From positions 1-44,519 of the forward strand of contig JANQQN010000089.1 of NCBI GenBank assembly GCA_028289325.1: 44,519 nt of DNA, read 5' to 3'. Numbering within the stretch: the stretch's first letter is position 1; the number at the start of each line of letters is the position of its first letter. The translations under genes were made by a program, and so were the position numbers. The DNA comes from Myxococcota bacterium (lineage in GTDB: Bacteria; Myxococcota; Kuafuiibacteriia; Kuafuiibacteriales; Kuafuiibacteriaceae). Of the stretch, positions 1-7,664 are shown piece by piece. The notes under the pieces were generated by a model. That model was not told the origin of the DNA, did not search any database, and worked only from the letters and a program-made list of their open reading frames with translations.

Positions 1-408
1 ACGCCGCCCTCTTCGTCCGTGCCTCCGCCGCCGGCCGAAGAACCGGCGTCGCCCGGGGAGGTCGCGGCAGCGCCGGTCGTGGAGCCGCCGCCGCCCCCGC
101 CCCCGCCGGTGGTCAAGTCCCTCAACGTTTGCGGCCTACTGAAGAACATGAAGCCCTGCTGGCAGAAGGCCACGGCCCTGCTGGCGCGAATTCAAAGCTG
201 CGGCAAGCTCGGTAAAACCTATGGTGACGGGGTGCGTGAGGAGCTCGTGCGACTGGGGGTCGAGAGCGACAATCGGGGCGCGGAGGCCGCGGCTTTTGCG
301 TGCGCTGGGTTGTGTGCGGTCAAACGAAACGAATCGGGACTCACGTGGCGCGACGCTTGCCTGACGGCGGCTTCGGCGATGAAGTGCGACGCCAGCGCGT
401 GCAACTGA
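1..408 (+). CDS. C-terminal part of a proline-rich, Cys-containing protein (5' end outside window)
   Basis: The frame is open from the first base, so the gene probably starts upstream of the window. A GTG at 19 could serve as a start but lies inside a proline-rich stretch and is unlikely. The visible part has a long Pro/Ala/Glu linker, including a run of eight prolines, followed by about 95 residues with seven cysteines (motifs around NVCGLL, KPCWQ, QSCG, FACAGLCA, DACL, KCDASACN). I do not recognise the family. A proline linker before a small Cys-bearing domain resembles the build of exported or envelope-spanning myxobacterial proteins, and the cysteines would suit disulfides. It ends about 155 bp from the convergent hydrolase gene. 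Confidence 0.55.
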   Translation, partial: TPPSSSVPPPPAEEPASPGEVAAAPVVEPPPPPPPPVVKSLNVCGLLKNMKPCWQKATALLARIQSCGKLGKTYGDGVREELVRLGVESDNRGAEAAAFACAGLCAVKRNESGLTWRDACLTAASAMKCDASACN

Positions 409-444
409 GTACGCGCGCCAAGACTTCGACCAAGACTGGTCGGG

Positions 445-508
445 CGGTCGAAAGGCGTCCGTCGAACATCGACCGGGCTCCGCAGCTCACGCGCTCAGCT
501 TTCGACCG
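445..508. repeat. 10-bp inverted repeat between convergent genes
   Basis: CGGTCGAAAG at 445-454 is perfectly mirrored by CTTTCGACCG at 499-508, with 44 bases between. A third partial arm (TCGACCG, near 468-474) could pair with the left arm instead. It lies between the stops of two convergent genes (408 and 564). It may form a bidirectional terminator or an RNA structure. There is no T tract, so an intrinsic terminator is not proven. Confidence 0.4.
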
Positions 509-563
509 TCGAACCTCGCCGCCCCGAGAACCACTGCATGGGCTATCGGGGCCGGTCACGTCT

Positions 564-1418
564 CTATCCCTTCGTTGCGTCGATGAACGCCAGGATCTCG
601 CTCAGCACGAAGCTCGAATCCTTGGCCCACCGGATGTGGTTCATGTTGTCCGGGGGCGACGTCCAGTGGGCACGCGTCACCGCCCGCGACGTCAGCTTGC
701 CGACGAGCGCATCGACCGCCGCTGCCGGTGCGAGATCATCGCCCTTGATGCTGATCGACAAGGTCGGTGGCCCCGGCTCGTTGAACAGGGCCTCGCCCGA
801 CCATCCCATTTCTTCGAAGCGGCCGGTGAGGGCGACGCTGGACCATTGAGTCATGAGGGTCTTGGCCTCCTTGCCCGCGAAGCCGATCTGCGGCCCGGGG
901 AAGTAGCCCAACGTCCGTGTGATGAGACGGAATGCGTTGGCGGCGAGCCGGATCCGAAGTCCAGCCAGACCAGGCCAGCATGTCCACCATGGGGTGCCCG
1001 CCGCGACCAGGGCGACCCCACGAAGACCAGGCAGCTCTCGCCCCGCGGCCATCAACCCGACGTGTCCGCCGATCGAATGCCCGAGGAGGTAGAGGGCGGA
1101 TTTCGGGTTTCGGTTTCCGGCCGCGATCAGGGCCGACCGGTAGTGCTCGATCAGCTCCGCGTAGCCCCAGTCGCGGTCCCTGGCCGCCCGGACGGGGCTC
1201 AGTCCCGCCCCGAGCAGGTCCACGGCGCACGTCGAGACGCCGGCCTGGGCGAAGCTCTGGCAGAGATCGGCGTAGTACGAGGCGCGGACGCCGAGGGCCG
1301 GGGCGACGACCATCGTTGGCGCGTCGCTTGCGCTCGCGGTCCACAGGTCGACGGTGTGCGTCCCGCCCAACGTGGAGAAGGACAGGGGTTCGTGGGGAGG
1401 CTGAGCAGGGCTAACCAC
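564..1418 (-). CDS. alpha/beta hydrolase family protein
   Basis: 284 aa from a GTG start. This is a single-domain alpha/beta hydrolase with the nucleophile elbow G-H-S-I-G-G near residue 114. A likely acid residue lies in the KGDDLAP segment and a likely catalytic His in the NHIRW segment near the C-terminus, so the Ser-Asp-His triad appears intact. The early VAPALGVRASYY segment fits the oxyanion-hole region of serine-hydrolase-type members. No signal peptide is visible, so it is probably cytoplasmic. The substrate cannot be read from sequence; esterase or lipase-like activity is the family expectation. It is convergent with the partial gene on the left and divergent from the P-loop gene on the right. 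Confidence 0.85.
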   Translation of the reverse strand: MVSPAQPPHEPLSFSTLGGTHTVDLWTASASDAPTMVVAPALGVRASYYADLCQSFAQAGVSTCAVDLLGAGLSPVRAARDRDWGYAELIEHYRSALIAAGNRNPKSALYLLGHSIGGHVGLMAAGRELPGLRGVALVAAGTPWWTCWPGLAGLRIRLAANAFRLITRTLGYFPGPQIGFAGKEAKTLMTQWSSVALTGRFEEMGWSGEALFNEPGPPTLSISIKGDDLAPAAAVDALVGKLTSRAVTRAHWTSPPDNMNHIRWAKDSSFVLSEILAFIDATKG

Positions 1419-1526
1419 ACCCGGACGCTAACGCGGATAGGCGTCGGACCCAACGGCTAACCGTGCGCCGGTGGTGACCTCCGTCTCTGGACCGCAGCGT
1501 CCCTTCGATAGATTCTCATCGGCGCG

Positions 1527-2183
1527 ATGAGCCATGACGGAGGCGACGCCGACGACGCGGGTTTCGATGGCCATGACCGGGGGGGCCGCGCGGGACCGGT
1601 CGTCGGCCGACGGATCGTCATTTGGGGGCCGACGGGCGCCGGCAAGAGCACGCTGGCCCGCCGTTTGGCTCACGAGCTCGATCTCACTCGTGTCGAGCTC
1701 GATGCTCTGCGCCACGCGCGAGGATGGGACAGCGTCGGATTCGACGAGATGCGCGCGACGCTCGCCCACCGGCTCGACGAGGCGGGGGACGGGTGGGTGG
1801 TCGAAGGGAACTACTCACGAGTCCACCGCGTCCTGCTGCCGCGCATCGATACGTTGATTCTGCTCGATCTGCCCCTTCACATGACGTTACCCCGGTTGGT
1901 CCGACGGACCCTGACCCGAGTCTGGTCCGGCGATGCGCTGTACATTCCGGGTGGCCCGCGGGAACGGCTGTGGACGCAGCTCTTCTCCCCCCGGCAGTCC
2001 CTGTGGTGGTATGCGGTCCGCACCCACGCTGAAAAGTCGGCGCGTCGCCGGCGGCTGGCGGGCGAGCTCCCGGCCCGGGTTCGCGTTCACGTGCTCACCA
2101 CGCCCGACGCGGTGTCCGCGTTTACCGACGCCGTCACCCGCCCGCGCTCTGAGATGCAGGCCGCCGCCGGCCGGTCGTGCTAA
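1527..2183 (+). CDS. P-loop NTPase, adenylate-kinase/topology-modulation-like
   Basis: 218 aa. A Walker A motif G-P-T-G-A-G-K-S-T lies at about residues 34-42, followed by LARRLAHEL and an ELDAL segment typical of small nucleoside or shikimate kinase-like folds. The WVVEGNYS segment and the Arg-rich lid-like region (RRTLTRVWSGD) match proteins often annotated as 'DNA topology modulation protein FlaR' or adenylate kinase-like. The N-terminal 26 residues are Gly/Asp-rich and may not be part of the fold, so the true start could be slightly downstream, though no better ATG is apparent. It is a soluble phosphotransferase-type protein with unknown substrate. Confidence 0.75.
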   Translation: MSHDGGDADDAGFDGHDRGGRAGPVVGRRIVIWGPTGAGKSTLARRLAHELDLTRVELDALRHARGWDSVGFDEMRATLAHRLDEAGDGWVVEGNYSRVHRVLLPRIDTLILLDLPLHMTLPRLVRRTLTRVWSGDALYIPGGPRERLWTQLFSPRQSLWWYAVRTHAEKSARRRRLAGELPARVRVHVLTTPDAVSAFTDAVTRPRSEMQAAAGRSC

Positions 2184-2259
2184 GCGTACGGGCGTGAGCT
2201 GGAGCGCAGCCGAGCATCCGCAGTGCCGTGGCGAACGGAACCCACCGTCCGTTGAGACG

Positions 2260-3105
2260 GTGATCCAACCGAAGCCGAAAGACATCGGCGCGTTCGAGGT
2301 TCGACGGTGTCTGCCCTCAGCCGACCGACGCTCGATCGGCCCCTTCGTATTCTTCGACGAGATGGGGCCGGCGGTCTTGGCTCCCGGAGCGGGCATGGAC
2401 GTACGTCCTCACCCCCACATCAATCTCGCGACCCTCACCTACCTCTTCGACGGTGAGATCCACCACCGCGACAGCTTGGGCACCAGTCGGACCATCACCC
2501 CCGGCGCCGTCAACCTGATGGTCGCGGGCCGGGGAATTGTGCATTCCGAGCGCAGCCCAGCGTCGGCGCGCCCGGTCGTGGCCGGCCTTCACGGTCTGCA
2601 GATGTGGATCGCGCTGCCCGCTGCCGATGAAGAGACGGAACCCGCGTTTCATCACTACCCCACCTCGGACCTTCCGATCTGGGTCGATAGCGGCGTGCAA
2701 ACACGTCTGTTGGTGGGGCGGGTCGGAGGTCGGCAATCTCCGGTGCGCATGTTCTCCGAGACCCTGTACCTCGTGATGCAGATGCCGCCGAACAGTGAGG
2801 CCGAGCTCCCCGACGCGTCCGAGCGCGGCCTGTACGTGGTCAGCGGGGCGATCGAGCTGGACGGGGCGCGGTTCTCGGCCGGCACGATGGTGGTGCTGGC
2901 CGGTAGCGCGCCGGTCAAGGTCCGCGCCGCCGAAGCCACCCGGTTCGCGCTGATCGGTGGCTCGCCACTGGGGGAACGCACCCTGTTCTGGAATTTCGTG
3001 TCGAGTCGGCCCCAGCGCATCGAGACCGCGAAAGCCGACTGGGCGGCGGGGCGATTTCCGACCATACCTGGGGATGACCAGGAGCGGATCCCCCTGCCCG
3101 AATGA
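2260..3105 (+). CDS. pirin family protein
   Basis: About 281 aa from GTG 2260; an in-frame GTG at 2194 is an alternative start. The frame stays open far upstream, but that part overlaps the P-loop gene and is not pirin-like. The bicupin pirin signature is clear: RRCLPSADRRSIGPFVFFDEMGP, then the metal ligands in RPHPHINL and GIVHSER (two His of HPH, then His and Glu of HSE), and a second cupin with GAIELDGARFSAG. The C-terminus (FWNFVSSRPQRIE) is also typical. Pirins bind iron or another metal, and some act as quercetinases or redox-sensing partners. The role here is not determined. No strong Shine-Dalgarno distinguishes the two candidate starts. Confidence 0.88.
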   Translation: MIQPKPKDIGAFEVRRCLPSADRRSIGPFVFFDEMGPAVLAPGAGMDVRPHPHINLATLTYLFDGEIHHRDSLGTSRTITPGAVNLMVAGRGIVHSERSPASARPVVAGLHGLQMWIALPAADEETEPAFHHYPTSDLPIWVDSGVQTRLLVGRVGGRQSPVRMFSETLYLVMQMPPNSEAELPDASERGLYVVSGAIELDGARFSAGTMVVLAGSAPVKVRAAEATRFALIGGSPLGERTLFWNFVSSRPQRIETAKADWAAGRFPTIPGDDQERIPLPE

Positions 3106-3138
3106 TCGCGGGTGAATACGGTTCGGCCGTGCAGGGCG

Positions 3139-3765
3139 TTACGCCAACTCGTGTAGGGGGCCCGCGCCAGCCCTGATGACCTCCGGCTCGTCCTCCGACC
3201 AGTCGATCACCGTGGATGGGGTGCCGGGCAGCAATCCTGCATCCAGGACCACGGGCACATCATGACCGCCGAACATGGCGACCACCTGTCGAGGGTCGGA
3301 GATCTCGCCGGGCCCAGTAGCGCTGGTGGACAGGATCGGTCGGCCCAGCGCCTCCACCAGCGCCAAAGCGACCGGGGCCTGGGGAATGCGGATCCCGACT
3401 GCCTTGCGCTTGCTGTCCCCGAGCTTGGGCGCCGCTTTCGACGCGCGCAGGATGAACGTGTAGGGGCCGGGCAGGACCCGTTTCATGAATCGGAAGCAGT
3501 CGTCGCCCAACAGCGTGTACTCCGAGACCTGAGACAGGGACCCGCAGATGAGGGACAGCGGTTTCTTGGCCGGCAGCCCGCGGAGCCCATACAGGCGCCC
3601 CGTTCCCGGGTGGGAGCTGGGGTCGGCGGCAAGCGCGTACAGCGTATCGGTGGGGTAGCCGACCACCCGGCCGGCGGCGATGTGTTCGACCGCCTGTTGG
3701 ATGCGTCGAGGCTCGGGGTGATCGACGGACACGTCGACGAGCTGACTTCGTGCTTTCGACCGCAT
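3139..3765 (-). CDS. YciO/YrdC/Sua5 family protein (threonylcarbamoyl-AMP synthase-like)
   Basis: 208 aa from ATG 3765; the open frame extends further upstream but only over the antisense of the next gene. The fold begins with HIAAGRVVGYPTDTLYALAAD, followed by GLRGLPAKKPLSLIC, a VLPGPYTFIL segment, the VGIRIP strand and LSTSATGPGEISDP near the end. This is the YrdC double-stranded RNA/nucleotide-binding core, at the approximately 206-aa length of the YciO branch. The related TsaC/Sua5 enzymes make threonylcarbamoyl-AMP for tRNA t6A. Whether YciO-like members do this in vivo is less certain, so the assignment stays at family level. It is divergent from the GNAT-nitrilase gene, with about 108 bp between starts. 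Confidence 0.85.
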   Translation of the reverse strand: MRSKARSQLVDVSVDHPEPRRIQQAVEHIAAGRVVGYPTDTLYALAADPSSHPGTGRLYGLRGLPAKKPLSLICGSLSQVSEYTLLGDDCFRFMKRVLPGPYTFILRASKAAPKLGDSKRKAVGIRIPQAPVALALVEALGRPILSTSATGPGEISDPRQVVAMFGGHDVPVVLDAGLLPGTPSTVIDWSEDEPEVIRAGAGPLHELA

Positions 3766-3873
3766 GGGGTCATATAACACGCCCAACCTCCGCCCGTCGC
3801 TTCGCGGGGGCCATTGCGGCGATTCGCCGGCCCACTCGTGCTTTCCCGCTCGCCGGACTGTAGCCTGACGTCG

Positions 3874-5394
3874 ATGACGTACGCGGTTCGAAACGCGACC
3901 TTCAACGACGTTGAGGCCATCGTTGCCCTCAACGAGCGGTGTTACCCAGACCCTGCGGAGGCGGACGCGGTCTGGCGGCAACGCCACGTCGAATCGCATC
4001 TGCGCGCGTTCGCCGAAGGGCAGTTCGTGGCCGAGCTTGACGGCCACGTCGTAGGCTCGGCGACCGCGCTGATGGCTTCCCTGGGCCGCGACCCGTACCG
4101 CGACCACACGTGGGTCGGGATCACCGACGACGGGATGCTGCACAACCACGATCCCTTTGGCGATACATTGTATGGTGTCGATATCAACGTGCACCCCGAG
4201 CATCGGCGTCGCGGCGTGGCGTCTCGTCTGTATGAAGCGCGAAAGGCGCTGTGTCAGCGTCGCAACGTTCGTCGGATGGTGGTCGGAGGTCGCCTGGCTG
4301 GGTATCGGGAACGCTCGACGGCGATGACCGCGGCCGAGTACGCCAAACGGGTCGAGGGCGGTGAGTTCGTCGATCCGGTGTTGACCATGCAGCTGAACAA
4401 CGGCTTCACGCTGCGAAAGGTCATGCCTCACTACATTCGAGATCCATTGAGCCTCGATCACGGCACGTTCCTCGAGTGGATCAACCCCCGCTATCGATTC
4501 AGGCCGAAGCAGGACCGGGCCGTCCGGGTCTCCTGCGTCCAGTACCACATGCGCAAGATCGCGGACTTCGATGGGTTCGCGCAGCAGGTCGGCTACTTCG
4601 TCGATGTGGCGGCCGGTTACGGCGCTGACTTCGTCCTGTTTCCTGAGCTGCTGACGGCCCAGCTGATGTCATTCATCGACGTCAAGACGCCGGTGGAGGC
4701 GATCCGGCGGCTGACGGATTTCACCGAGCGGCTCGACAGCCTCTTCACCAAACTCGCTCACGACTTTCAGGTGTGCATCATCGGCGGGTCACACCCGGTC
4801 TTGGTCGAGGGAGAGATCCTCAACATCGCGACCCTGTATCAACCGGACGGGAGTACGTTTCGGCAACCCAAGCTGCATATCACGCCCAACGAACGCCGCT
4901 GGTGGGGCGTCAGCGGAGGCGATACGCTGAGTGTTGTCGACACGCCGAAGGCGAGGGTCGGCATTCTGATCTGCTACGACGTCGAGTTCCCGGAGGCCGC
5001 GCGTTATCTGGCCGATCAGGGCGCCGAGGTCATCTTCGTTCCGTTCTGCACTGACGATCGGCAGGGTTACCTGCGGGTCCGGTACTGCGCCCAGGCCCGC
5101 GCGGTCGAAAACCAGCTCTACGTAGCCACCGCAGGGACGGTCGGCAACCTCCCCGACACCGAGAATATGGACATCCAATACGCCCAGTCCGCAGTCTTCT
5201 CGCCGTCGGACTTCGCGTTCGCGCGGGACGGCATCCTAGTCGAAGCGGGTGCCAACACCGAGACGATCATCACTACCGATCTCGATTTCGAGGCGCTACG
5301 AGAATCGATCAACGCGGGCTCGGTGCGGCAGCGAGCGGACCGCCGCCCAGACCTGTTCACATACGGATTCACCGGGCGATCGCCGTCGAAGTGA
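3874..5394 (+). CDS. GNAT N-acetyltransferase fused to carbon-nitrogen hydrolase (nitrilase), active-site complete
   Basis: 506 aa from ATG 3874. The N-terminal GNAT domain (about 1-210) has the acetyl-CoA loop HRRRGVASRL and strand YGVDINVHPE. The C-terminal nitrilase superfamily domain (about 220-500) has all three catalytic residues: Glu258 in LFPELL, Lys333 in QPKLHIT and Cys367 in LICYDVEFPE. Known proteins with this two-domain plan are annotated as bifunctional GNAT/carbon-nitrogen hydrolases; their substrate is not established. No signal or membrane segment is visible. Its stop lies 9 bp from the stop of a convergent paralogue (5404-6969) with the same domain order, whose nitrilase nucleophile is replaced. 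The two genes probably arose by duplication and inversion. Confidence 0.9.
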   Translation: MTYAVRNATFNDVEAIVALNERCYPDPAEADAVWRQRHVESHLRAFAEGQFVAELDGHVVGSATALMASLGRDPYRDHTWVGITDDGMLHNHDPFGDTLYGVDINVHPEHRRRGVASRLYEARKALCQRRNVRRMVVGGRLAGYRERSTAMTAAEYAKRVEGGEFVDPVLTMQLNNGFTLRKVMPHYIRDPLSLDHGTFLEWINPRYRFRPKQDRAVRVSCVQYHMRKIADFDGFAQQVGYFVDVAAGYGADFVLFPELLTAQLMSFIDVKTPVEAIRRLTDFTERLDSLFTKLAHDFQVCIIGGSHPVLVEGEILNIATLYQPDGSTFRQPKLHITPNERRWWGVSGGDTLSVVDTPKARVGILICYDVEFPEAARYLADQGAEVIFVPFCTDDRQGYLRVRYCAQARAVENQLYVATAGTVGNLPDTENMDIQYAQSAVFSPSDFAFARDGILVEAGANTETIITTDLDFEALRESINAGSVRQRADRRPDLFTYGFTGRSPSK

Positions 5395-5403
5395 GGCGGA
5401 GGG

Positions 5404-6969
5404 CTAGACCCGCCTCGCGGTGGCGTCGGGTGCTTCTTTGTACAGAACCGAGTACACGTCTTGACGTCGGTCTTGCCAGTTGAGCTCGGTCCCGGTCTGG
5501 CGGTGTCGGCGCAGCAGCTCGAGGTCGAGGTCTTGGACCAGGATCATTTCAATGTTCGGCGTGCACTCGGCCGCGATGCCGTCGCGAGCGAATTGAACGT
5601 CACAGGGAGTGTAGATGCCCGACTGGGCGTAATGGACATCGGCGCTCTGCACGAAAGGTAGATTGCCGATGACCCCCGCCGTGGCCGCGTAGACATGGTT
5701 CTCGATGCAGCGGGCCTGCACGCAGTATCGCACTCGCAGGTAGCCGGAGCGATCGCTGACGTTGAAAGGGACGAACAGAATGCGGGCCCCTTGCTGGATG
5801 GCGATGCGCACCAGCTCCGGGAACTCCACGTCGTACCCGACGAGAATGGCCACCCGACCGTGGTCACTATCGAAGACTCGGATTCGATGGCCGGGCTGGA
5901 TGCCCCACCAATGCCGCTCCTCGCGGGTGATATGGACTTTGTACTGCTTCTCGAGGGTGCCGTCTCGCCGAAAGAAGTACGCGATGTTGAACAGCGAGTC
6001 CTCCTCTTCGGTGATGTGGGACCCGCCGATGATGTTGACGTCGTACTTGACGGCGAGAGTGGTGAACAACTCGAGATAGTTATGGGTATGCTCGGCCAGT
6101 TTCCGGGCCTGGTCCGCGGCGCGAAGATCCGGGGTCAGCGACAACAGCTGGGTCAAGAAGACTTCGGGGAACAGCAGGAAGTCGGTCTTTTGCTCCGCCG
6201 CCGCGTCGACGAAGAACTCGGCCTGGCGAGCGAGGGCGTCGAAGCTGTCGATCGGCCGCATGCCATACTGGACGATCCCGAGCCGAACGGGTTCCACGGT
6301 GCGAACCAGTCGCCGTCGGTTCTCGGGGACGAAGTCCAGATTCGTCCACTCGAGGAACGTCGCGTATCCGCACGACTCCTGATCGTCGGGGAGGTAGTCG
6401 GCGATGAGCCGTTTGATCACGAATCCGTTGGCGAGCTGGGTGGTGAGCACGGGGTCGAACAGCTTGCGGTCGGTGACCGCCTGAACGTACTCCCGTGCGC
6501 TCATCGCGGCCGCGTGTCGGTGGTAGCCGGGGATCCGGCCGCCGATGATGATGGCTCGGCAGTTGTGGCGGCGAGCGATCTCCTTTCGGGCGTTGTACAG
6601 GCGCCGGGCGAGGCGCATGCCCCGGTACTCCGGATGCACCATGATCTCGATGCCGTACAACACGTCGCCGTCGGGGTCGTGGTTGCGGATGTAGCCGGCG
6701 TCGGACACCGCTGACCAGTTGTGCCAGTCTTTGTACTCGGCGGCGTCGACGATGAGCGTGGCGCACGAGGCGACGATCCGTTCGTCGTACTCGATGCAGA
6801 TCTGGCCTTCCGGGAAGTGGTGCAGCTGACTCTGAACTTGGTCTTTGACCCACGGCTTCATTCCGGGGAAACACTTCAACTGGAGCGCGACGAGCTGATC
6901 GAAGTCGTCGAGCTGGACGGGGCGCAGGGTGACCTGGCGTTCGAACTCCTCGAGGTTGAGCCGTTCCAC
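5404..6969 (-). CDS. GNAT N-acetyltransferase fused to nitrilase domain lacking the catalytic Cys
   Basis: 521 aa from GTG 6969, which puts the start at ERLNLEEFERQVTLRP just before the GNAT fold. An in-frame TTG at 7086 would add 39 poorly structured residues. The GNAT domain carries EYRGMRLARRL and LYGIEIMVHPEYRG. In the nitrilase domain, Glu269 (LFPEVF) and Lys344 (QYKVHIT) are present, but the nucleophile position reads ILVGYDVEFPE. The codon at 5836-5838 is GGG (Gly378) where the neighbouring paralogue has TGC (Cys). The frame is otherwise intact and well conserved, so this looks like a maintained pseudoenzyme rather than a decaying gene. It could be a partner or regulator of the active paralogue, or an acetyltransferase using the nitrilase fold for binding. 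Confidence 0.88.
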   Translation of the reverse strand: MERLNLEEFERQVTLRPVQLDDFDQLVALQLKCFPGMKPWVKDQVQSQLHHFPEGQICIEYDERIVASCATLIVDAAEYKDWHNWSAVSDAGYIRNHDPDGDVLYGIEIMVHPEYRGMRLARRLYNARKEIARRHNCRAIIIGGRIPGYHRHAAAMSAREYVQAVTDRKLFDPVLTTQLANGFVIKRLIADYLPDDQESCGYATFLEWTNLDFVPENRRRLVRTVEPVRLGIVQYGMRPIDSFDALARQAEFFVDAAAEQKTDFLLFPEVFLTQLLSLTPDLRAADQARKLAEHTHNYLELFTTLAVKYDVNIIGGSHITEEEDSLFNIAYFFRRDGTLEKQYKVHITREERHWWGIQPGHRIRVFDSDHGRVAILVGYDVEFPELVRIAIQQGARILFVPFNVSDRSGYLRVRYCVQARCIENHVYAATAGVIGNLPFVQSADVHYAQSGIYTPCDVQFARDGIAAECTPNIEMILVQDLDLELLRRHRQTGTELNWQDRRQDVYSVLYKEAPDATARRV

Positions 6970-7181
6970 CCTCTCGCTGTGCGCCGCACCTCGACGCGAG
7001 TCAAACCACCCGTCGTCGGCATTGTTCTCGCGGGTGGGCCCGACCTGTATTAGGGATCTGCCCAGGGTCAAGAAAAGACGCGGCAAGGATCGGCGGGTTC
7101 TGCCGGTCGATGTGCTGATCCGCGAGTGGCTGGGGCTGACGCGGCGAGCTAGGTTCGTCCCGTCATGCTTTTTGGCCCGCC

Positions 7182-7187
7182 AAGGAG
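7182..7187 (+). promoter_or_regulatory. strong Shine-Dalgarno for the molybdenum hydroxylase operon
   Basis: AAGGAG lies six bases before ATG 7194. It fixes the start of the first gene of the three-gene operon. Confidence 0.7.
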
Positions 7188-7193
7188 ACGTTC

Positions 7194-7664
7194 ATGAAGG
7201 TTACGGTCAACGGGGGAGTGTACGAGGTCGATGTGGAGCCGGACATGCCGCTGCTGTGGGTGCTCCGCGACGAGCTGGGCATTTCCGGGCCGAAGTACGG
7301 CTGCGGGGTCGCGCAGTGTGGCGCGTGCACGGTGCACATCAACGGTACCGCGGTTCGGTCTTGCCAGATCGCGATAAGCGAGGTGTCCGGCCCCGTGACC
7401 ACCATCGAGGGGTTGGGCACACCGGAGGTCATGCATCCCGTCCAGGAGGCGTGGGTCGAGCACCAGGTGGCGCAGTGCGGATACTGCCAGAACGGCCAAA
7501 TGATGCAGGCGGCCTCCCTGCTCGACATCAAGCCCAACCCTACCGACGTCGATATCGACCGGGCGATGTCCGCGAACCTGTGCCGGTGCGCGACGTATCA
7601 GCGCATCCGGGCCGCGGTGAAGACCGCGGCGAAGAAGATTCAAAACAAGGGTGAGGCACGATGA
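7194..7664 (+). CDS. (2Fe-2S)-binding small subunit of a molybdenum hydroxylase (IorA-like)
   Basis: 156 aa with a strong ribosome site. The N-terminal plant-type ferredoxin fold has C-G-V-A-Q-C-G-A-C plus a further Cys in RSCQ (one 2Fe-2S centre). The C-terminal alpha-helical domain has [10 protein letters not shown] and CRCATY (second 2Fe-2S centre). Length and order match the small subunit of isoquinoline 1-oxidoreductase and aldehyde oxidase types, which passes electrons from the Mo centre to outside acceptors. It has no signal peptide of its own, so it probably folds with the Tat-tagged large subunit and is co-exported. It overlaps the next gene by 4 bp (ATGA), indicating translational coupling. 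Confidence 0.93.
   Translation: MKVTVNGGVYEVDVEPDMPLLWVLRDELGISGPKYGCGVAQCGACTVHINGTAVRSCQIAISEVSGPVTTIEGLGTPEVMHPVQEAWVEHQVAQCGYCQNGQMMQAASLLDIKPNPTDVDIDRAMSANLCRCATYQRIRAAVKTAAKKIQNKGEAR

Noticed and set aside
300-1460. 386-codon plus-strand open frame
   Set aside because: Antisense to the alpha/beta hydrolase; low-complexity Arg-rich translation without family features.
3766-4548. Long N-terminal extension of the YciO-like frame
   Set aside because: The extension is antisense to the GNAT-nitrilase gene; the YciO fold begins just after ATG 3765.
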